Shown here: positions 28,830 to 37,349 of the stretch, piece by piece
How positions within the stretch are numbered: position 1 is the stretch's first letter
Layout: every line of letters starts with the position of its first letter
Assembly (NCBI GenBank): GCA_021324045.1
Contig: JAJPJV010000023.1
Location: 1 to 64,000 of the forward strand
DNA from: Actinomycetota bacterium
GTDB taxonomy: Bacteria; Actinomycetota; Acidimicrobiia; Acidimicrobiales; RAAP-2
DNA: 64,000 nt
Reading direction: 5' to 3'
The notes under the pieces: model-generated
What the model saw: only the letters and a program-made list of their open reading frames with translations
Told to the model about the DNA's origin: nothing
The model's database searches: none
Made by a program: the position numbers and the translations under genes

Positions 28830-29998
28830 CCGAGGACCGTGGCCTCCTCGGTGCGGGAGGGCAGCCGGACCATGCCCATGCCTGTTGCCGACAGCTCGCC
28901 GTCTTGGTTGAGGGCCCGCTGTTCGATCTCGACACAGCGCTGGCCTGCATCGTCGCCGGTGATGGCTCGGACCCGTCCCTCGATCGTGATGAGGTCCCCG
29001 ACCAGGTTGTGACGGCGAATCTCGCAGCGATGGTTGACAATGAAACCGTCGTCGCCCATCCAGTCAGTCAAATGATGGATCAGCCAGGAGCAGCGCTCCG
29101 GACCGTAGTCGTACGCGCGCGGGATCCCCACCAGGCGGGCCAGGCGATCATCCCAGTGGACGCGTTCGGGCACATCGGGAATTCCGAAGCGATCAGGGAT
29201 GCCCAGGCCCGGATGCTTGCGGAGCTGCTTCCATGCGAGCCGGTTGGCGCGGAGATAGAGGCCGCCCCAGCCCTGGGCGAAGCTGATGAAGCCCGTGACG
29301 GTCATCGGTCCCTTGAGCATCGTCGGTAGCGCTTGGCCGACCGCGACGTCCTCGATGTAGAGCGTCTTCGCTCCACGGGGCTTCTCGCTCTCGTAGTGGG
29401 CCCACACGCGTTCGAGCTCCTCGTTCGTATACGGCGCCGGCTGTTCGTTGACCGCGTCGTACTTCGTTCCGACCTCGCGGGCCCGATCACGTTCGGTACG
29501 GAAGCACCAAGAGTCGGCGCTGACTACGAGAGCACCGGTCTGGTCGTAGAAGTCGACGTGGTAGATCTGTTGGATTGCCCGGCCCGCAAAACGGGTTTGG
29601 TGCTCCACGAGGTCCTTCAAGTAGGCCTCGCTGTGGATGACATCGCCAACCACGAGCGGTCGATGCCACGTGATGTCGGAGCCGGACCACATGGCGTGGA
29701 CTCCAGGAAGGCCACTGACAGAACCGGAGAGGATCCGGTTGAGCGCGAACACGAATGACGGAGGGGCGACGAGACGTCCATATCGGCTCCGCGTGGCGTA
29801 CTCGGGGTCGCACCACAGGGGGTTGTCGTCGCCGATCCCGTGTGCGTAATGGCGGATGTTGTCCCGACTCACCTCGTAGCACCAGGGTTCGACGACCTCC
29901 TCGATCTTCGTGCCGATCGTCCGCCGCAAGGCGTCAAGCCCCGCATCGGTGATGACGGGGAATCGTGGCTCACCTCCTGACAACTCCAAGCGCGTCAT
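28826..29998 (-). CDS. FAS1-like/MaoC two-domain acyl-CoA dehydratase
   Basis: A 390-residue protein with two hot-dog halves. The N-terminal half has SRDNIRHYAHGIGDDNPLWC and YGRLVAPPSFVFALNR, as in FAS1-like dehydratase domains; WSGSDITWHRPLVVGDVI follows. The C-terminal half (VAVGQALPTMLKGPMTVTGF, SWLIHHLTDWMGDDGF) is divergent. Catalytic Asp/His in the N-terminal domain are visible. The ATG at 29998 opens the operon; the upstream frame is Arg/Ser-rich and not conserved. First gene of a five-gene run to 23939. Confidence 0.82.
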   Translation of the reverse strand: MTRLELSGGEPRFPVITDAGLDALRRTIGTKIEEVVEPWCYEVSRDNIRHYAHGIGDDNPLWCDPEYATRSRYGRLVAPPSFVFALNRILSGSVSGLPGVHAMWSGSDITWHRPLVVGDVIHSEAYLKDLVEHQTRFAGRAIQQIYHVDFYDQTGALVVSADSWCFRTERDRAREVGTKYDAVNEQPAPYTNEELERVWAHYESEKPRGAKTLYIEDVAVGQALPTMLKGPMTVTGFISFAQGWGGLYLRANRLAWKQLRKHPGLGIPDRFGIPDVPERVHWDDRLARLVGIPRAYDYGPERCSWLIHHLTDWMGDDGFIVNHRCEIRRHNLVGDLITIEGRVRAITGDDAGQRCVEIEQRALNQDGELSATGMGMVRLPSRTEEATVLG

Positions 29999-30418
29999 CG
30001 TTTCGTATAAATCATTCTTTGACTTTCCTACTTTTGACGAAGCGAGGCCACTATACCCAGGGGTTTCGAGCGCGTCTTTTCCGGGGAGCTGGGTCGGCTG
30101 ACCCGCCTCGGCGGCCGGCCAACGTGGGCTCCTCGGTTCTGTTCGTGCCCGCCGCTTCTGCGGCTGGGATGCGATAGGGCGAGGAGCGTCGGGGCTCGTG
30201 GCCGATCGGGATCGGCGACGCAATCGACACTTCGACGAGGATCGTCGTGACCCCGCTGGGATCACATCGGGCTCCATGGGGTGGGCAAGAGCCCGGCCTG
30301 ACCTAGAAACCCCCAGATCAGAGACCCATTTTCGTGTTGGCGGTCAAACCCCTTGCGAAAAGCGTTGCAAAGGGGTACAGCAGAAGGGGAGGCGTGAGAA
30401 CAGCGGCTGGAGGGTGCG
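29999..30418. other. intergenic region between divergent units
   Basis: No gene seen. The first 70 bases (30000-30060) are AT-rich compared with the surroundings and probably hold the promoter of the operon starting at 29998 (TTATAC on the minus strand near 30003-30008 is a possible -10). CCCCTTGC at 30351-30358 and GCAAAGGGG at 30366-30374 make a short dyad with one bulge, before the gene at 30419. Confidence 0.4.
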
Positions 30419-30817
30419 ATGAAAGACCTGGCACAGGTTACCCGAGGAAGGCGTGAACTGCGGCGGTCCACGGCCACGTTGTTGGAGGCGTTGGGAGCGA
30501 CGAGCGACGAGGTGGCGTCGAGATTGGAGGAGTTCGGCGTACGTGGCTTCGTTGCCGACAGCCGTGGATGCGCGGTAGCCACCTACCTGAATGCCGTTGT
30601 CGGAAGCGATCCGCAGGTGCGTTCGGTCGCCGTCCTCGCTGAACGCGTCCTGATCTCGCCGATGAAGCGCTGGCGGCCTCCCGTCACGGTTGCGCTCCCT
30701 GAATCGGTGCGACGATTCGTGGCCGAGTTCGACGCGGGGAAGTACCCGAGGTTGGTCCGGCGACCCGGCGACCCGTCGCCAGCACCGCAGATCCCGGGCC
30801 TTGCCGATCGAAGCTGA
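30419..30817 (+). CDS. hypothetical protein
   Basis: A 132-residue soluble, basic protein beginning MKDLAQVTRGRRELRRSTA. The start has GGAGGG upstream. It contains a helix-rich N-terminal half (LLEALGATSDEVASRLEEFG), a Gly/Ala core and a Pro-rich tail. No family recognised. It is divergent from the CoA-ester operon and 72 bases before the alcohol dehydrogenase, and might share the latter's transcript. Confidence 0.55.
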   Translation: MKDLAQVTRGRRELRRSTATLLEALGATSDEVASRLEEFGVRGFVADSRGCAVATYLNAVVGSDPQVRSVAVLAERVLISPMKRWRPPVTVALPESVRRFVAEFDAGKYPRLVRRPGDPSPAPQIPGLADRS

Positions 30818-30889
30818 CCGTCACTGGAGCTGCTGCACAGCGGTGGGGCCGCGGTGATGGGTGCTATGCCGGCCGTGCGAGGATGAACC

Positions 30890-31891
30890 ATGCTCGCATG
30901 GCAGGTGGTGGAGCCTCGTCCTATTGACGATGGGCCGCTCCGCTTGGTGGAGCTTCCGCTCCCAGTTCCTCAGGGTCACCAAGTACGCCTACGGATTGCT
31001 GCCTGTGGGGTATGCCGAACGGACCTCCATGTCGCCGAGGGGGACCTTGCGGTCCATCGTCCGCGGGTCGTGCCCGGCCACGAGATCGTTGGTCGGGTCG
31101 ACGCGTTGGGTCCTCTCGCCACGAGGTTCGCCGTCGGCGATCGCGTCGGGGCTGCCTGGCTTGCCTCCACGTGCGGAACCTGCCGCTTCTGCCGGAGCGG
31201 CCGCGAGAACCTCTGTCTGAACGCGACGTTCACCGGCTGGGACCACGACGGTGGTTATGCCGAGGCCACTTTGGTTGATGAACGCTTTGCATACCGGCTT
31301 CCCGATGAGCTCTCCGACGAGCAAGCGGCCCCGTTGCTCTGTGCCGGCATCATTGGCTACCGGGCGCTGCGCCTCAGCAGTCTTCGTCCTGGTGGTCGCC
31401 TTGGCCTGTATGGCTTCGGGGGTTCTGCCCATCTGACTGCGCAGGTGGCAATCGCCGAGGGTGCAGAGGTCTTCGTCGCCACCAGGTCGCCAGAAGCCCG
31501 CCGCCTCGCAAGCGACCTCGGTGCGGTATGGGTCGGTGACGCGGCGGAACCACCACCCGAGCCACTTGATGCTGCCATCCTGTTCGCTCCCGCCGGTGAT
31601 CTCGTGTTGCCCGCACTCGCTGCCCTCGATCGCGGGGGTGTCCTTGCCGTCGCCGGGATCCACCTGAGTGACATCCCGGCGCTCGACTATGCCCGTCATC
31701 TCTTTGAGGAACGGGTACTGCGTAGCGTGACCGCGAATACGAGAGCCGACGGTGAGGAGCTGTTACGGCTGGCTCCGAGGCTCGGGGTGAGGGCGACGAC
31801 GACCCCGTTCTCGCTCCGCAACGCGGACAAGGCGCTCTCTGAGTTGGCCCATGACCGACTGGTGGGGGCGGCGGTCCTCCTGGCTGAGTGA
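30890..31891 (+). CDS. zinc-dependent alcohol dehydrogenase (AdhA-like)
   Basis: A 333-residue MDR-family dehydrogenase that oxidises an alcohol or reduces an aldehyde with NAD(P). [14 protein letters not shown] (catalytic zinc Cys), [15 protein letters not shown] (GHE), and the structural-zinc set [15 protein letters not shown] are intact. The Rossmann motif reads [12 protein letters not shown]. Length is normal for the AdhA group. It precedes a CoA transferase by 44 bases on the same strand. Confidence 0.9.
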   Translation: MLAWQVVEPRPIDDGPLRLVELPLPVPQGHQVRLRIAACGVCRTDLHVAEGDLAVHRPRVVPGHEIVGRVDALGPLATRFAVGDRVGAAWLASTCGTCRFCRSGRENLCLNATFTGWDHDGGYAEATLVDERFAYRLPDELSDEQAAPLLCAGIIGYRALRLSSLRPGGRLGLYGFGGSAHLTAQVAIAEGAEVFVATRSPEARRLASDLGAVWVGDAAEPPPEPLDAAILFAPAGDLVLPALAALDRGGVLAVAGIHLSDIPALDYARHLFEERVLRSVTANTRADGEELLRLAPRLGVRATTTPFSLRNADKALSELAHDRLVGAAVLLAE

Positions 31892-31935
31892 GCAGGCCTT
31901 CGACTCCGGGCGCCCCCATGCAGTAGACCGTGCGC

Positions 31936-33153
31936 ATGGAGCAACCATTGCGCGGTATCAGAATTCTCGATCTGTCGCGCGTTCTTGCGGGTCCCTTTTG
32001 TACGTCGCTCCTCGGTGACCTCGGTGCCGAGGTCGTGAAGGTGGAGTCCCTTCCCAACGGGGACCACACGCGATCGTGGGGGCCATTTGCCGGTGAGCAC
32101 AGCGTGTACTTCCTCAGCACGAACCGCAACAAGCGTTCTATCGCCATCGATTTCAGAGCTCCGGCCGGGAAGCGGTTGCTCGCCGAGCTCGCGGACGCTT
32201 GCGACGTGATCGTCGAGAACTTCCGGCCAGGGATCATGGCGCAGCTTGGCCTGGACCCCCAGGAGCTCCGGAAGCGGCGTCCGGAGCTGATCATCACCAG
32301 CATTTCTGGGTTCGGACCTGTGGGCCCATATGCGAACGAGGGGGCCGTCGATCAGGTTGCACAGGGCATGTCCGGCCTTATGTCGGTCAACGGCTTGTCC
32401 GGAGGTCAACCCTTGCGGATGGGCGTCCCTGTGGCGGACCTGTTCGCTGGGCTCTTCGCCGCGCTGGGGACCGTAGCGGCGCTCGCTCGGCGAGGGACTG
32501 ACCGCCCTGGTTCGCTCGTGGAGACCTCGCTCCTTGAGAGCGGGATCGCTGCCCTGGCGTTCCAAGCGCAGCGTTACCTGAGCCTTGGTGAGGTCCCCGG
32601 GAGGAATGGCAACGACCATCCGATCATCACCCCTTACGGCGTGTTCCAGGCGTCCGATCGGCCGATCAACATTGCGGTCGCCACCGACGAACAGTGGAGG
32701 ATCTTCTCCGAAGTCCTGGGGGATCGGGGTCTCCTCGACGAGCCGATGTTCGCCGATTGGACGGCTCGGGCGGCAAACCGCGAGGCGCTCCGAGAACGCA
32801 TCGAGGCTTGTCTCGCACGCTGCACCGCGGCGGAGTGGGTCGCGCGCTTGCGCGCTGCGGGGGTTCCGAGTGGGCCGATCTACACCATCGAGGAGATGCT
32901 CACGGATCCGCAGGTCGAGGCTCTCGAGGTCACAAGAGAATGCACGCTTCCCGCCGAAGGCTCGGGGGACGATGCAACGGTCGCTCAACGGATGCGCCTC
33001 CTGCGGGGCCCGCTGCGCTTCGACGGCAAGCTCGGGCCAGTCGCACCACCGCCGTTGCTCGGCGAGCACACGACCGCCGTCCTCCGTGAACTGGGGAAAA
33101 CCGAGGCAGAAATTGGGTGGCTGTTCGACCAGAAGATCGTCGCTGGACGCTGA
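31936..33153 (+). CDS. CaiB/BaiF (family III) CoA transferase
   Basis: A 405-residue single-domain family III CoA transferase. LRGIRILDLSRVLAGPFC, LLGDLGAEVVKVES, NRNKRSIAIDF, ADVIVENFRPG-like CDVIVENFRPG and ISGFGPVGPYAN are the standard blocks. In the nucleophile region the sequence reads LVETSLLESGIAAL. ATG 31936 is used; a GTG two codons upstream is also possible. No ribosome site is visible. It ends 92 bases before tRNA-Val(GAC). Confidence 0.9.
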   Translation: MEQPLRGIRILDLSRVLAGPFCTSLLGDLGAEVVKVESLPNGDHTRSWGPFAGEHSVYFLSTNRNKRSIAIDFRAPAGKRLLAELADACDVIVENFRPGIMAQLGLDPQELRKRRPELIITSISGFGPVGPYANEGAVDQVAQGMSGLMSVNGLSGGQPLRMGVPVADLFAGLFAALGTVAALARRGTDRPGSLVETSLLESGIAALAFQAQRYLSLGEVPGRNGNDHPIITPYGVFQASDRPINIAVATDEQWRIFSEVLGDRGLLDEPMFADWTARAANREALRERIEACLARCTAAEWVARLRAAGVPSGPIYTIEEMLTDPQVEALEVTRECTLPAEGSGDDATVAQRMRLLRGPLRFDGKLGPVAPPPLLGEHTTAVLRELGKTEAEIGWLFDQKIVAGR

Positions 33154-33245
33154 GCCGATTCGTTGCAGGTGCGGCTGATGGACAATTTCGTTGAGGGCTC
33201 CAGGTTCGGGGGCTTCCGGGCGGTGATGGTAGGGTGCATCGCTGA

Positions 33246-33318
33246 GGGCCGTTGGCGCAGTTGGTAGCGCACTTGCATGACGCGCAAGGGGTCAGAGGTT
33301 CGAGTCCTCTACGGCCCA
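33246..33318 (+). tRNA. tRNA-Val (GAC)
   Basis: A 73-base cloverleaf. Acceptor GGGCCGT (33246-33252) pairs with ACGGCCC (33311-33317), with discriminator A at 33318. The anticodon stem CTTGC/GCAAG encloses loop ATGACGC, giving anticodon GAC (codon GUC, Val). The sequence immediately 3' resembles that following tRNA-Val(CAC) at 59341. Confidence 0.93.
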
Positions 33319-33425
33319 CTTCTTTGTCACGGCACGAGAACGTGTTTGCGCGGCGTGTCGATGGTTCCGCGTGGGGCGTGGCTCAAGCTCGACGCACTGA
33401 CACACCCGTCTCGTACCCTCGTCGG

Positions 33426-33580
33426 GTGGACGAGGCTCCGCAGCTCCCTTCGCTGGCCATCGTGCTCTCACACAGGTTGCCGCAGAACGAGAGACGATGC
33501 CTGCGCACGCCGAGGGTCTTGACGGCAAGGCTGGCGTCGTTCTCGGTTTCGCTGGCGCCTTGGTGGGGCTTGCGCGGTGA
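33426..33580 (+). pseudogene. broken copy of the tRNA-Val-linked membrane protein gene
   Basis: GTG at 33426 starts VDEAPQLPSLAIVL, matching VEEDQELPSLAIVL of the intact gene at 59521. After VL a frameshift occurs; the next blocks (AERETMPAHAEGLDG, KAGVVLGFAGALVGL) continue in another frame and stop at a TGA near 33580. The first membrane segment is therefore present but the remaining two thirds of the gene are gone. The upstream box CTCGTACCCTCG is also conserved between copies. Confidence 0.8.
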
Positions 33581-33676
33581 CAACCAGAGTAAAGGGCCAT
33601 CTACCTGGAGGAACACGCCGTCGGAGGTTGTCTCGTACTGTGCCAACGAAAGCCACCTGCCGGGAGACCGCAGCAA
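33575..33676 (-). pseudogene. 5' remnant of the tRNA-Val-linked HTH-protein gene
   Basis: On the minus strand LQVDGPLLWLSPRKP parallels AQVDGPVLQLPPLG near the N terminus of the HTH protein at 60185-60682, and the DNA further upstream (TTGGCACAGTAC, compare TTGTCACAGTAC) also aligns. The HTH-encoding part is absent: the remnant joins directly to the membrane-protein remnant, implying an internal deletion of about 0.9 kb relative to the intact locus. Confidence 0.65.
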
Positions 33677-33834
33677 GAAGAGCGGCTCATCGGACTCTGC
33701 TACTCCTGACCCGGTTCACTTGAGACACGAAGGTGCGTTTCCACCGCCTCGGGCTCCGTTCCTTTTTTGTTTTTATTCTTCTTCGCTTCATCCGCCGAGA
33801 GACCCTGTGTCGCTCTACGAACTGCCTTGTGCGG

Positions 33835-34244
33835 TTACGGCGCCAGGATCGTCTTGAAATGCTGGCGCCCTCGGAACTGCTAGATCTGGAGATCGGCTTC
33901 GAGGTTGGAGATGAACCATCGCCGCGCGCTTTCGCCAGTGCCACGAGGCTGGCGTTCGCCAGCTCCATCGGTCGATCCGCGTACCGTTCCATCAACCGAA
34001 CGCTCCGGTCGACGGCCGAAAACGAGAGGTCTGCGACGACGAGGCGGTCAGTCGGCACGAGGCGCCAGCGTGCCTGTTGAGCTCGGATCCCTCGGGCGTG
34101 AGCGAGCAGGTACATCGCTTCGGTACATCCTGGCCCGTCGTGACAGTGGGAGGGTCAGCCGATCGATCGCATCCATGCACGCAGCACGATCAGGTTCGTC
34201 GACCTCGATGATCGCGATGAGGGACCGGCGTCGGTGAGCGTCAC
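33835..34244 (-). pseudogene. vapC: decayed VapC-type PIN toxin
   Basis: Pieces of a PIN-domain ribonuclease lie in order in three frames: VTLTDAGP, then LIAIIEVDEPDRAACMDAI, then MYLLAHARGIRAQQA with TDRLVVADLSFSAVDRSV and ELANASLVALA, then FISNLEADLQ and QFRGRQHFKTI, ending at TAA (33835-33837). The catalytic N-terminal Asp and later acidic positions are recognisable. At least three single-base indels (near 34220, 34135 and 33912) and one in-frame stop break it. Its GTG overlaps the vapB stop (GTGA), the native operon layout. Confidence 0.78.
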
Positions 34245-34505
34245 CGGCGCGCTCGGTCCTCCGCCAGCCTCGCGCTGAAGGCGGCACCGGTCCGGCGAGC
34301 TCGGCAGCCACCGCCGTGGGATCACCCCAGCCACGTCCGCAAAGCACTCGCTCAGGTCACTGGCGAGGGTCTCCTCGGCTCGTGCTGCCGCGGCTCGGCG
34401 GAGGAATTCAGGCACGGACTCGCCCTTCATGGCTGCCGCACGGCGGACCTTCTCGTCAAGTCCAGATCGAGCCGAAGGCTTCGCATAGCGCTCGTGCTGT
34501 GTCAT
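34241..34505 (-). pseudogene. vapB: decayed VapB-type antitoxin
   Basis: ATG at 34505 starts an antitoxin-like protein: LDEKVRRAAAMKGESVPEFL, then ARAEETLASDLSECFADVAG. One extra C within the run at about 34318-34320 shifts the frame; the tail HGGGCRARRTGAAFSARLAE continues in the new frame to TGA at 34241-34243. Restoring one base would give a complete antitoxin of about 87 residues. Paired with the broken vapC. Confidence 0.72.
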
Positions 34506-34586
34506 GTCCGTGGGCAAACGTGACACAGGCGCCTCTACGGCAAGCGTGCGAGCTGACGCGGGACTGGTGTCGGGGATACGTTCGCC

Positions 34587-35495
34587 TCACAAGGGCCCAG
34601 CCGGTGCCTTGCCGGGGCCGGGGAGATGTTCGCCTTGGGTATCGAGGTAGGTGACTCCGCTCGTGCCGAGGCGTCGCCGGATGACTGCGAGCGCTTCGGG
34701 ATTGTTGTCGATCAGGACCGTTCTCCGACCGAGTTGGCGAGCGACCGCACCAGTCGTTCCGCTCCCCGCAAAGAAGTCCAGAACCCAGGCTCCTGGCGAA
34801 GAGGACGCCTGCACGACGCGGCGAAGGATCCCTTCAGGTTTCTGGTTCGGGTACCCTGTCTTCTCCTGGCCGTTGGTCGGCACGATGGTGTGCCACCACA
34901 CGTCCGTGGGCACCTTGCCACGCTGTGCCTTCTCGTCGGTGACCAGACCGGGCGCCATGTAGGGGATCCGTTCGACGGCATCTTGGTCGAAGTAGTAGCG
35001 GCCCGGGTCGCGGACGTAAACCAGGATCGTGTCGTGCTTGGCCGGCCATCGGTTCCTCGATCGACCCCCGTAGTCGTAGGCCCAGATCACCTCGTTAAGA
35101 AAGCACTCACGACCGAAGATCTGGTCCAGGAGGATCTTGCAGTAGTGAGCCTCCCGGTAGTCGATGTGGAAGTACAGGGTTCCATCGTCGGTGAGCAGGC
35201 GGCGAGCTTCTTCGAGCCGTGGTCCGATGAAGCCGAGGTAGTCGTCGAATTCGTCCCCGTAAGACTGACGTCCGGTCTCGACGGTCACGTAACGTCGCCC
35301 ACCGAAACCCGTGCGGTCCCCACGCTGAGATCGGCGGGTCTGGAGCATCAGGCGTTGCTGAACCTTCCCGGTGTTGAACGGCGGGTCGATGTAGATGAGC
35401 TGGAACGACTGGTCCGGCAACTTCGGGAGCACGGCGGCGTTGTCCCCGAGCACCACGTAATCACCACTGCTTCCGGTGAGGTCAAGCACGGTCAT
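34587..35495 (-). CDS. site-specific DNA methyltransferase (N4/N6 amino type)
   Basis: A 302-residue DNA amino-methyltransferase. YIDPPFNTG (catalytic motif IV, DPPF) comes near residue 37 and VLDFFAGSGTTGAVA (SAM-binding motif I) near 245, so the permuted order is that of beta-class enzymes. YFHIDYREAHYCKILLDQIF and VIWAYDYGG lie between. ATG 35495 is chosen; a GTG precedes it by one codon. No restriction endonuclease is adjacent, so it appears solitary and may have an epigenetic or cell-cycle role. It sits beside the broken vapBC and tRNA-Val. Confidence 0.88.
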   Translation of the reverse strand: MTVLDLTGSSGDYVVLGDNAAVLPKLPDQSFQLIYIDPPFNTGKVQQRLMLQTRRSQRGDRTGFGGRRYVTVETGRQSYGDEFDDYLGFIGPRLEEARRLLTDDGTLYFHIDYREAHYCKILLDQIFGRECFLNEVIWAYDYGGRSRNRWPAKHDTILVYVRDPGRYYFDQDAVERIPYMAPGLVTDEKAQRGKVPTDVWWHTIVPTNGQEKTGYPNQKPEGILRRVVQASSSPGAWVLDFFAGSGTTGAVARQLGRRTVLIDNNPEALAVIRRRLGTSGVTYLDTQGEHLPGPGKAPAGPL

Positions 35496-36278
35496 CACCC
35501 TCTCGGCCCGTTCCGGCTGGGACGATAGTGCGGGGGTTTGTCAAGGTCGGGGACCGCCCCTTGGCACCGGCTCGGACCGGGCTGACCAGGTTCGGTTTGG
35601 TGGTGGGGAAAACGACTTGGCGTTGCCCAGCATCCACTGGTCATTCCGACCGAAAGGACGACCTCGTTCACTTGGGGGGTCACTTGGGGGCAGCGCGTCG
35701 CAGGCCAGGTCTGTCGCGAACGGAAGGAAGATCACCCCCTTCGTCGCCCGCGGGCGAGAAAGGTTGTGGTCAGGGCGTCCTGGTTCGGTTCGGTGTGCAT
35801 GTCGGCCAGTCCCCATCCGACGACTCGGGAACTCGTCAGGTCCATCAGCGTCGCTAGATCGGTCAGAGAGGGCCTCGGTCACGTTCAGGCGTCTCGGCGA
35901 TGAGAGGCCTGGGAGGGCCCCTGACGCAAGGGATCCCTTCGATGGCGTCTTAGTGGCGGCGTGCTCCGATGGACACAGGCTGCCTGGTGGCCGACCGGCT
36001 CGTGCGAAGCGTCCCGGACGTGCACAAGGGCCTGCCTTCGGGGTGAAGTGAACGACCCCGCTCGCCGAGGACGTGGTGATGGCTGCCCTGGGCACGAGGG
36101 CCGGCTCGGGGCTTCTGCCCAGGCCATGCCGTGACCGACCTGGGTCCGTGAGTGGGGGTCCGACAAACACGCGGACGGGGCGCTCCTCTGCGAAGGCAAC
36201 CGTTCGTCGGTCACCGAGATGGGGTGCTGACGACGTTCCGGCGACAGTAGGTTGGCTCGGAGAATGCCGGCCGGTGAT
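35496..36278. other. 780-base stretch with no recognisable gene
   Basis: Open frames exist on both strands but are Arg/Ser/Pro-rich and resemble no protein family. It separates the divergent DNA methyltransferase and ABC exporter genes, so promoters for both should lie at its ends. I see no tRNA, terminator with T-run, or repeat array in it. Confidence 0.5.
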
Positions 36279-37349
36279 ATGAACCGAGGCACGGACCGCT
36301 TCGCGGCCGTCGTCTGTCACGACCTCGTGGTGCGCTACGGGGATCGCACCGCGGTTGACCGTGTCTCCTTGACGGCCGAGCGCGGCGAGGTGCTGTGCAT
36401 CCTTGGACCCAACGGCGCGGGCAAGACGTCGACGGTCGAATGCCTCGAGGGGTACCGGCGTCCGGTTTCTGGCTCGGCGCTCGTCCTTGGACTCGATCCC
36501 TGGAAGGAGCACCGGGTCCTCGTGCACCGGATTGGCGTCATGCTCCAACGCGGTGGTGTCTACCCGATGCTCGGACCGCGCCGGGCGCTTTCGCTCTTCG
36601 CTTCCTATTACGAGCACCCGGAGGACCCTGACGCGCTCTTGGATCTCCTCCGTCTCCGAGAGGTCGCTACGACGCCGTGGCGGCATCTCTCTGGGGGAGA
36701 GCAAGCCCGTCTATCGCTGGCGCTGGCGCTCGTCGGTCGGCCCGAAGTCGTGTTCCTCGACGAGCCGACAGCCGGCGTGGATCCGGAGGGGCGTCTCGCG
36801 GTGCGCGACGTCGTCGCAGGGCTGCGCGAGCGGGCCGTGTCCGTGGTCCTCACGACCCACGAGCTTGCCGAGGCAGAACGGCTCGCCGATCAAATTGTGA
36901 TCCTTCATCGCGGGAGCGTGGTCGCAGAGGGCCCACCGGCGAGCCTCGCGTCCCACGCAGTCGAGCCGGCGGGGAGTGCGGGCACCGGTGAAGAGATCGT
37001 CTTCGGCGCCGCCCCTGACCTCGACGTCGCAGCGCTCGGGTCTGCAGTCGGCGCCGTCGTCGTAGAGGAGTCCCCAGGCCGGTACCGCGTCACGCCCCCA
37101 TCAGAAGTCAGCGCCACCGCAGTGTCCGCTGCTGTCGGCGCCTGGCTTGCGGAGAAGGGCCTTGCACTGCGCGACCTGCGGATCGGGCAGTCGCTGGAGG
37201 AGGCCTACCTCACGATCGTCGGTACGAGCGAGGCGGAGTCCTCGACGTTCGCGCAGCATCGAGGGAGACGCTCGAGGGGGTGGAGAGCGCCGGGTCTTCG
37301 GAGCCGCTGGGGTCCGCGTCGGCGCGGCACCCGTGCGGGACGGTCGTGA
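36279..37349 (+). CDS. ABC transporter ATP-binding protein (ABC-2 exporter type)
   Basis: ATPase subunit of an ABC-2 exporter, about 356 residues. Walker A GPNGAGKTS, Q-loop MLQRGGVYP, signature LSGGEQARLSL, Walker B VVFLDEPTAGVDP and the H-loop TTHELAEAERL are all intact. A C-terminal extension of about 120 residues follows, ending in an Arg-rich tail. ATG 36279 is used; ATG 36264 is possible. Its TGA overlaps the permease ATG (TGATG at 37347), so the two are coupled. Confidence 0.9.
   Translation: MNRGTDRFAAVVCHDLVVRYGDRTAVDRVSLTAERGEVLCILGPNGAGKTSTVECLEGYRRPVSGSALVLGLDPWKEHRVLVHRIGVMLQRGGVYPMLGPRRALSLFASYYEHPEDPDALLDLLRLREVATTPWRHLSGGEQARLSLALALVGRPEVVFLDEPTAGVDPEGRLAVRDVVAGLRERAVSVVLTTHELAEAERLADQIVILHRGSVVAEGPPASLASHAVEPAGSAGTGEEIVFGAAPDLDVAALGSAVGAVVVEESPGRYRVTPPSEVSATAVSAAVGAWLAEKGLALRDLRIGQSLEEAYLTIVGTSEAESSTFAQHRGRRSRGWRAPGLRSRWGPRRRGTRAGRS

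Noticed and set aside
35541-36704. Minus-strand open frame of 387 codons over the non-coding stretch and the ABC ATPase
   Set aside because: Half of it is the complement of the ABC ATPase and the rest is Arg/Pro/Ser-rich with no recognisable domain or ribosome site.
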